Shown here piece by piece: positions 45,159 to 50,250 of a stretch of 50,250 nt of DNA. Below the pieces are notes generated by a model. The model searched no databases and was not told the origin of the DNA. It saw only the letters and a list, made by a program, of their open reading frames with translations. Both the position numbers and the translations under genes were made by a program. The DNA is taken from contig DATKPD010000029.1 in assembly GCA_035524315.1 (NCBI GenBank), positions 1 to 50,250 on the forward strand. Direction: 5' to 3'. Every line of letters begins with the position of its first letter. The first letter of the stretch is position 1. The DNA comes from BOG-938 sp035524315. GTDB lineage: Bacteria; Pseudomonadota; Alphaproteobacteria; Caulobacterales; Caulobacteraceae.

Positions 45159-46199
45159 ATGGTCCGCGGCGAGCCGTCCCGCGTCCTCTACATCGACGAC
45201 GACCCGGCCCTGCGGCGCCTCGCCCAGTTGGCCCTGCGCCGGCGCGGATACGCGGTCGAGTTGGCGGAGGGGGCCCACGAGGGCGTAGACAAGGCCCGAG
45301 CCAACGCTTTCGACCTGATCGTGGTCGATCATTACATGCCCAGCCACGACGGACTGGCCACGCTCGCCATGCTGGCCGAGGCCGGGGTCCAGGCGCCGGT
45401 GATCTATGTCACCGGTTCGGAGGAAAGCCGCATCGCCGTGGCCGCGCTCAAGGCTGGGGCGCTCGACTATGTGGTCAAGACCCCGGGCGACGGCTTCTTC
45501 GACCTGCTCGACAGCACCTTCAGGCAGGCGCTCGAGGCCCTCTCCCTCCGCCGACAGAAGGAAGAGGCGGAGGCCCAGTTACGCGCCAGCAACGAGCGGC
45601 TCGAGGCCATGCTGAGCGAGGTCAACCATCGCGTGGCGAACAGTCTGCAGCTGGTCACTTCGCTCGTTCGGCTCCAGGCCTCCGGCATCACCGACGCAGC
45701 GGCCAGGGCCGCGCTGGAGAACACCCAGCAGCGCATCGGCGCCATCGCCCAGGTGCACCGGCGCCTCTATACCAGCGACCGGGTCGATGTGGTCGACATG
45801 GCCGAATATCTGACCCACCTGGTGCGCGAACTGGAGCAGGCGTGGTCCACGCCGGGGTCCCCGCGCGCCGTGCGCCTCCAGGCCGAGCCGGTGCGGCTGA
45901 AGACCGACCGGGCCGTCTCGGTCGGCATCATCGTCAACGAGCTGGTGTCCAACGCCTGCAAGTACGCCTACCCGCCCGGCGCGCCGGGCGAGGTGCGCGT
46001 GACGCTACAGGCCGAAGGCGAGGATCGCTTCCGATTGATCGTCGAGGACGATGGCTGCGGCATGCCCGACGAGCCCACCCCCAAGGGCACAGGCTTGGGC
46101 GGCAAGCTGGTCGCCGCCATGACCAGGACCCTCCAGGGTGAGCTGGTGATGGACCCGCTGGCGCGGGGCGTGTGCGCCAGCCTCAGCGCGGCGTGTTGA
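45159..46199 (+). CDS. Receiver-HisKA_2 hybrid histidine kinase
   Basis: 346 residues: an N-terminal receiver (YIDDD, phosphorylated Asp57 in IVVDHYMPSHDG, Lys in YVVKTPGDG), a short coiled coil (about 125-150), then a HisKA_2 dimerisation box with His157 in MLSEVNHRVANSLQLVTSLVR and an ATPase domain (IIVNELVSNACKYAYPPG, VEDDGCGMP, GTGLGGKLVAAM). No membrane helix, so soluble. Starts two bases after the single-domain regulator gene. HisKA_2 kinases with an N-terminal receiver are often terminal or branching members of alphaproteobacterial relays such as the general stress response. Confidence 0.92.
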   Translation: MVRGEPSRVLYIDDDPALRRLAQLALRRRGYAVELAEGAHEGVDKARANAFDLIVVDHYMPSHDGLATLAMLAEAGVQAPVIYVTGSEESRIAVAALKAGALDYVVKTPGDGFFDLLDSTFRQALEALSLRRQKEEAEAQLRASNERLEAMLSEVNHRVANSLQLVTSLVRLQASGITDAAARAALENTQQRIGAIAQVHRRLYTSDRVDVVDMAEYLTHLVRELEQAWSTPGSPRAVRLQAEPVRLKTDRAVSVGIIVNELVSNACKYAYPPGAPGEVRVTLQAEGEDRFRLIVEDDGCGMPDEPTPKGTGLGGKLVAAMTRTLQGELVMDPLARGVCASLSAAC

Positions 46200-46230
46200 G
46201 GGCGGGCTAAACCGCCGATCCTGTCCCCGC

Positions 46231-46251
46231 CGTGGCGCTTGAAGCGCCACG
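46231..46251. terminator. Hairpin between convergent genes, possible bidirectional terminator
   Basis: A perfect 9-bp stem (CGTGGCGCT, 46231-46239, pairing with AGCGCCACG, 46243-46251; loop TGA) sits between the stops of the hybrid kinase and folD. No T run follows on either strand. Confidence 0.4.
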
Positions 46252-46279
46252 CTCCAAAGGCGGTAGAGGCATGCGCCCC

Positions 46280-47182
46280 CTACCCCAGCGGATTGACCAC
46301 GCCGTTCAGCCGGCACGCGGCCTCCACCGTGTTGCGCAGCAGGCAGGCGATGGTCATCGGCCCAACCCCGCCCGGCACCGGGGTGATCCAGCCGGCTGTG
46401 GCCTTGACCTCCTCGAACGCCACATCGCCCACCACGCGGGTCTTGCCGGTCGCCGCCGCCTCGGGGTCGCGCGCGGGCACACGGTTGATGCCGACATCGA
46501 TCACCGCCGCGCCAGGCTTGATCCAGTCGGCCTTGATCATCTCGGCCCGTCCGACCGCCGCCACCACGATGTCGGCCTCACGGCAAACCGCCGGCAGGTC
46601 TTGGGTGCGCGAGTGAGCGATGGTGACGGTGCAATCGGCCTGCAGCAGCAGCTGGGCCATCGGTTTGCCCATGAGGTTGGAGCGGCCCACGATCACCGCG
46701 CGCTTGCCGGCCAGCTCGCCCACCGCGCGCCGCAGCAGGATCATGCAGCCGTTGGGCGTGCACGGAAACAGTCCTGGCAGGCCCGAGGCCAGGCGGCCGG
46801 CGTTGATCACCGTGAGACCGTCCACGTCCTTGTCGGGACTGATAGTGGCCAGGATCGCCGCCTGGCTGATGTGCGCCGGGACGGGGAACTGAACCAGGAT
46901 GCCGTGGATGGCCGGGTCTTCGTTGAGCTGTTCGACCGCAGCCAGCACTTCGGCCTGCGACGCGCTGGCCGGCAGCTTGTGCGTGACCGAATGCATGCCC
47001 GCCGCCAGGGTCTGCTCGCCCTTGCTGCGCACATAGATGGCGCTGGCCGGGTCCTCGCCCACCAGCACCACAGCCAAGCCGGGCGTCAGCCCATGGTCGG
47101 CCTTCAATTCCGCCACCGCCGTGGCCACCTCGCTGCGCAGGCGTTCTGCCTCGGCCTTGCCGTCGATGATGATGGCGCTCAT
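46280..47182 (-). CDS. folD: Bifunctional methylenetetrahydrofolate dehydrogenase/methenyl-THF cyclohydrolase
   Basis: 300 residues. Interconverts 5,10-methylene-, methenyl- and 10-formyl-tetrahydrofolate. Conserved active-site Tyr50 and Lys54 are in AIYVRSKGEQTLA; further signatures are GILVQFPVPAHI, PDKDVDGLTVINAGRL, CTPNGCMILL and the NADP loop VGRSNLMGKPMAQLLL, with a C-terminal GGVGPMTIACLLRNT. It follows purU by 10 nt on the same strand. The two together balance 10-formyl-THF, the donor for purine synthesis. Confidence 0.95.
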   Translation of the reverse strand: MSAIIIDGKAEAERLRSEVATAVAELKADHGLTPGLAVVLVGEDPASAIYVRSKGEQTLAAGMHSVTHKLPASASQAEVLAAVEQLNEDPAIHGILVQFPVPAHISQAAILATISPDKDVDGLTVINAGRLASGLPGLFPCTPNGCMILLRRAVGELAGKRAVIVGRSNLMGKPMAQLLLQADCTVTIAHSRTQDLPAVCREADIVVAAVGRAEMIKADWIKPGAAVIDVGINRVPARDPEAAATGKTRVVGDVAFEEVKATAGWITPVPGGVGPMTIACLLRNTVEAACRLNGVVNPLG

Positions 47183-47192
47183 CCGCTGCTTC

Positions 47193-48065
47193 CTACTCCC
47201 GGAACACGACCGTCTTGGACCCGTTGAGCAGCACCCGCCCTTCGAGATGGAACTGCAGGGCGCGCGTCAGCACGCGCCGCTCGATGTCGCGCCCCTTGCG
47301 CGCCAGATCGTCCGGAGCGTTATGATGGCTGATGCGCTCGACGTCCTGCTCGATGATCGGCCCCTCGTCGAGATTGGCCGTCACATAGTGGGCCGTGGCC
47401 CCGATCAGCTTGACCCCGCGCGCGTGCGCCTGGTGATAGGGCTTGGCGCCCTTGAACCCCGGCAGGAACGAGTGGTGGATGTTGATGCAGCGCCCCGCCA
47501 GCTTTTCCGCCAGATCCTCGGACAGGATTTGCATGTAGCGCGCCAGCACCACCACGTCGGTTTGGGTGTCCCGCGCGATCCGCCAGATCCGCGCCTCCTG
47601 CTCGGCCTTGGTCGCGGGCGTGACCGGCAGGTAGTGGAAATCCAGGCCCGTGAAGTCCAGCCCCGCGTAGGTCGATTGCGGATGGTTTGAGATCACACCG
47701 GTGACGATCATCGGCAGTTCGCCGTTGCGCCAGTTGTACAGCAGGTCGGCCAGGCAGTGGTCGAACTTGGACACCAGGATCAAGACCCGGTGCAGGTCGG
47801 CCGAATCCCGAATGCGCCAGTCCATGGCGAAGCGTTCCGCGATCGGGCCGAATCCCTCGGTCAGGGCCGCCAAGCGATCCTCGCCCACGAAGTTGAACTC
47901 CACCCGCATGAAGAAGCGCAGGGTCTCGGTGTCGTCGTACTGGTGCGCCTCGAGGATGTTGCACCCACCCTCGAACATGTGCGTCGACACCGCCGCCACG
48001 ATCCCGGGACGGTTGGGGCAGATCAGCGTCAGCACATATGGCTTGTGGGCGGGCATGTCGTGCAT
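47193..48065 (-). CDS. purU: Formyltetrahydrofolate deformylase
   Basis: 290 residues: an N-terminal ACT domain (YVLTLICPNRPGIVAAVSTHMF) and a C-terminal formyltransferase-fold catalytic domain with NHPQSTYAG, ARYMQILSEDLAEKL, INIHHSFLPGFKGAKPYHQA and TAHYVTANLDEGPIIEQD. Hydrolyses 10-formyl-THF to formate and THF. An internal ATG at 48056 (MPAHKPYV) is an alternative start. First gene of the purU-folD pair. Confidence 0.95.
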   Translation of the reverse strand: MHDMPAHKPYVLTLICPNRPGIVAAVSTHMFEGGCNILEAHQYDDTETLRFFMRVEFNFVGEDRLAALTEGFGPIAERFAMDWRIRDSADLHRVLILVSKFDHCLADLLYNWRNGELPMIVTGVISNHPQSTYAGLDFTGLDFHYLPVTPATKAEQEARIWRIARDTQTDVVVLARYMQILSEDLAEKLAGRCINIHHSFLPGFKGAKPYHQAHARGVKLIGATAHYVTANLDEGPIIEQDVERISHHNAPDDLARKGRDIERRVLTRALQFHLEGRVLLNGSKTVVFRE

Positions 48066-48154
48066 CAGGAACCTAACCGGCGGGACGGCTGGTTCCTTGA
48101 TCGAACCGGGCTGTGAATCAAGCGCCGATTTGGTCCGTCGTCACAATCGAACGC

Positions 48155-48283
48155 TCAGCGGTCGTCTTCCTGGCGATCCCAACCCTTTCGGCGCGCGCCC
48201 TGGAAATCAGGCATCAGGGCGATCAGGGCGAACAGGCCGCCGACAAGGCAGACCAGGGTCACGAACTGCGGCAGGTCGGGCAT
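48155..48283 (-). CDS. 42-residue single-helix membrane protein
   Basis: ATG at 48281-48283, stop TGA at 48155-48157. The protein is MPDLPQFVTL followed by a hydrophobic helix (VCLVGGLFALIALM) and a charged tail (FQGARRKGWDRQEDDR). A strong ribosome-binding site, GGGAGGAG, lies about ten bases upstream. It sits 54 nt downstream of the RND pump gene on the same strand, so it may be co-transcribed with it. The hydrophobic-helix-plus-charged-tail layout is typical of small accessory membrane proteins. No family recognised; function unknown. Confidence 0.65.
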   Translation of the reverse strand: MPDLPQFVTLVCLVGGLFALIALMPDFQGARRKGWDRQEDDR

Positions 48284-48337
48284 GGCGTAGCTCCTCCCTC
48301 GGCATAACGCTTAGCAGGGGCTTCGGGCTCCCTACGC

Positions 48338-50250
48338 TCAGCCGCCTTCGCCGCGAGGCGCGGCCGCACCGGTTTTCGCCAGCGGGGTGGGGAACGCCTT
48401 GCGCACCAAAACATAGCCCAGAGGCACGAAGAAGATAGCCAGGATGGTGGCCGAGATCATGCCCCCCACCACGCCGGTGCCGATGTCGTTCTCGCTGCCC
48501 GCCCCCGCGCCGTTGGCCAGGGCCAAGGGCAGCACGCCGGCGATGAAGGCCAGCGAGGTCATCAGGATCGGCCGCAGCCGCTGGCGCGCCGCGCCGATGG
48601 CGGCCTGCACCGCGTCCTGGCCCTGTCGCTGGGCCTCGACCGCGAACTCCACGATCAGGATGGCGTTCTTGGCCGCCAGCCCCATGGTCGTCAGCAGGCC
48701 CACCTGGAAGTAAATGTCGTTGTAGAGTCCGCGCAGGCTGGCCGCCAGCAGGGCGCCAACGATGCCCAGCGGCAGCACCAACATGACCGACAGCGGGATC
48801 GACCAACTCTCGTAGAGCGCGGCCAGGCACAGGAACACCACCAGGACCGTCAAGCCGTAAAGCACGGGCGCCTGGGCCCCGGCGGCCTGCTCCTGATAGG
48901 ACACGCCGGTCCAGTCCACGCCTACGCCTGGGGGCAACTGGGCGGCCAGTTTCTGCATCTCGGCCATGGCCGCGCCGGTGCTCGAACCCGGCTTCGGCTG
49001 GCCCTGGATTTCGTAAGACTGAAAGCCATTGTAGCGGGCCAACTGGGCCGCGCCGAAGGTCCAGTGCGACTTGGCGAAGGCGGAGAATGGCGTCATCGTC
49101 CCGCTGGCGTTGCGCACCCGCCAGTCGTTGAGGTTTTCCGGACGCGCGCGGTAGGGCGCGTCGCCCTCGACATAGACGTGCTTGATGCGGTCGCGGTCGA
49201 TAAAGTCGTTAACGTAGGTGCCGCCGAGCGCGGCGCTGAGGGTGCTGTTGATGTCGCCCTGCGCCACGCCTAAGGCTCCGGCCTGAGCGGTGTCGGTGTC
49301 GACCTGCAGCTGCGGCTGGTCCTCCAGGCCGTTGAAGCGCACCTGGCTTAGCTGCGGGTCGGCGGCGGCCGCCGCCAGCAGCTGGTTGCGCGCGGCCAGG
49401 AATTGTTGCGCATTGAGACCGCCCCGGTTCTCCAGCTGCATGTCGAAGCCGGTCGCCAGGCCCAACTCGGGCACGGCGGGGGGCACCAGCGTGTACACCT
49501 GGGCGTCGCGGATGTGGGTGGCGAAGAAGATCGAGGCGCGGCGGGCGATGGCCCCGGCGCCGTTATTGGCGCCCTTGCGCTGATCCCATGGCTTCAGGCG
49601 CAGGAAGGCCAGGCCGGTATTCTCGCCGCTGCCGGAAAAGTTGCGGCCTTGCACTGTGAAGATCGCGGCGGTGTTGGCCTTCTCGTTGACCAGGAATTCC
49701 TGCTCGACCGACTTGAGGATCTGATCCGTGCGCGACTTCACCGCGCCCACCGGCAAAGTCATGGTGGTCAGCATCAACCCCTGATCCTCTTCGGGCAGGA
49801 ACCCGCTGGGCAGATAGGCGAACAGGCCGATCATCACGGCCACGATGACCCCGTAGCCCCACATCATGCTCTTGGACGACCGGCCCACGGTCCGGTGCAA
49901 GCCACGCTCATAGCGGTGCAGCGACTTGTCGAAGGTGCGATTGAACCAGCCGAAGAAGCCCTTCTGCGCGGTCTTGTGACCCTGGGGCTTTAGCACCGTG
50001 GCGCACAGGGCGGGCGACAGGGTCAGCGCCACGAACACCGACAGCAGCACCGCCGAGACCATGGTCACCGAGAACTGGCGATAGATCACGCCGGTCGAAC
50101 CGCCGAAGAAGGCCATGGGCAGGAGCACCGCGGTCAGCACCAGGGCGATGCCCAGCACGATCGAGATCAGCGCCGCCGAATTGGAGAGCGGCTTGAAGTA
50201 ATGGATCGCGACGAGCGTGAGGATCGTCCCCGGCACGCTCCCCGCCGCCA
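48338..50250 (-). CDS. AcrB/MexB-type (HAE1) RND multidrug efflux pump, N-terminus missing; first residues at the edge anomalous
   Basis: About 636 residues of the C-terminal part of an HAE1-type pump, open at the right edge. From GIALVLTAVLLPMAFFGG onward it follows AcrB closely: STGVIYRQFSVTMVSA, LSPALCATVLKP, KGFFGWFNRTFDKS, LPSGFLPEEDQG, the second periplasmic half, and C-terminal TTMGLAAKNAILIVEFA with the proton-relay Lys. However, the first 30 or so residues (from about 50160 to 50250: SVPGTILTLVAIHYFKPLSN...) do not resemble the V-E-N-V-E-R loop that must precede this point. This could be an assembly artefact, or a rearrangement. Substrate unknown. Confidence 0.85.
   Translation of the reverse strand, partial: AAGSVPGTILTLVAIHYFKPLSNSAALISIVLGIALVLTAVLLPMAFFGGSTGVIYRQFSVTMVSAVLLSVFVALTLSPALCATVLKPQGHKTAQKGFFGWFNRTFDKSLHRYERGLHRTVGRSSKSMMWGYGVIVAVMIGLFAYLPSGFLPEEDQGLMLTTMTLPVGAVKSRTDQILKSVEQEFLVNEKANTAAIFTVQGRNFSGSGENTGLAFLRLKPWDQRKGANNGAGAIARRASIFFATHIRDAQVYTLVPPAVPELGLATGFDMQLENRGGLNAQQFLAARNQLLAAAAADPQLSQVRFNGLEDQPQLQVDTDTAQAGALGVAQGDINSTLSAALGGTYVNDFIDRDRIKHVYVEGDAPYRARPENLNDWRVRNASGTMTPFSAFAKSHWTFGAAQLARYNGFQSYEIQGQPKPGSSTGAAMAEMQKLAAQLPPGVGVDWTGVSYQEQAAGAQAPVLYGLTVLVVFLCLAALYESWSIPLSVMLVLPLGIVGALLAASLRGLYNDIYFQVGLLTTMGLAAKNAILIVEFAVEAQRQGQDAVQAAIGAARQRLRPILMTSLAFIAGVLPLALANGAGAGSENDIGTGVVGGMISATILAIFFVPLGYVLVRKAFPTPLAKTGAAAPRGEGG

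Noticed and set aside
48113..48307. 64-codon plus-strand open frame downstream of purU
   Set aside because: It lies antisense to the 42-residue membrane protein gene, which has a strong ribosome-binding site and a sensible protein sequence.

Overview
The window is a G+C-rich, densely coded bacterial chromosome segment. Two large TonB-dependent receptors with a shared leader motif, several two-component systems, RND efflux, and overlapping ATG/GTG/TTG starts suggest an alphaproteobacterium, most likely Caulobacteraceae (Caulobacter/Phenylobacterium-like). That placement is inferred from gene content and style. No rRNA, tRNA, CRISPR array, insertion sequence or phage gene was recognised.

Layout. 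(a) 1-2.7 kb, minus strand: a tannase/feruloyl-esterase-type hydrolase followed by a class III extradiol dioxygenase that runs off the left edge, a plausible gallate/protocatechuate-ester degradation unit. (b) 2.9-22.6 kb: a purine region. It holds a secreted 'purine nucleoside permease' (NUP) protein, a deaminase-fold protein lacking the HAGE catalytic motif, an MHS-type MFS transporter, an NCS2 purine permease, an adenine deaminase, AMP nucleosidase, a VanZ-like protein, a TonB-dependent receptor, and a coupled run xdhA-xdhB-xdhC-guanine deaminase-2OG/Fe(II) oxygenase-NCS1 permease. Together these give AMP -> adenine -> hypoxanthine -> xanthine -> urate, with guanine entering at xanthine. 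No uricase and no dedicated regulator is visible. (c) 22.6-25.8 kb: DUF6152 protein, threonine-dehydratase-like enzyme, Anbu proteasome-like peptidase, and divergent glutaminase. (d) 26-34.8 kb: a second TonB-dependent receptor, an OmpR-type regulator/sensor pair, a class A acid phosphatase (PAP2), and a DUF1800/DUF1501 exported pair. (e) 34.9-43.0 kb, minus strand: a QseBC-like two-component pair followed by a small membrane protein and a heavy-metal-type RND efflux system (MFP, pump, outer-membrane factor). The regulator gene and the efflux genes are both preceded by the same 11-nt-period direct repeat, which looks like the regulator's operator. (f) 43.2-46.2 kb: a three-gene phosphorelay (CHASE3-like sensor kinase, single receiver, receiver-HisKA_2 kinase). 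(g) 46.3-50.2 kb, minus strand: purU-folD (one-carbon metabolism), a 42-residue membrane protein, and the C-terminal part of an AcrB-type RND pump whose first ~30 residues at the window edge do not match the family.

Most interesting: the HAGE-less deaminase paired with a secreted NUP and a transporter; the unassigned 2OG oxygenase inside the xanthine/guanine operon; the paired operator repeats in the efflux locus; the Anbu gene away from its usual partners; and the sequence discontinuity at the right edge.
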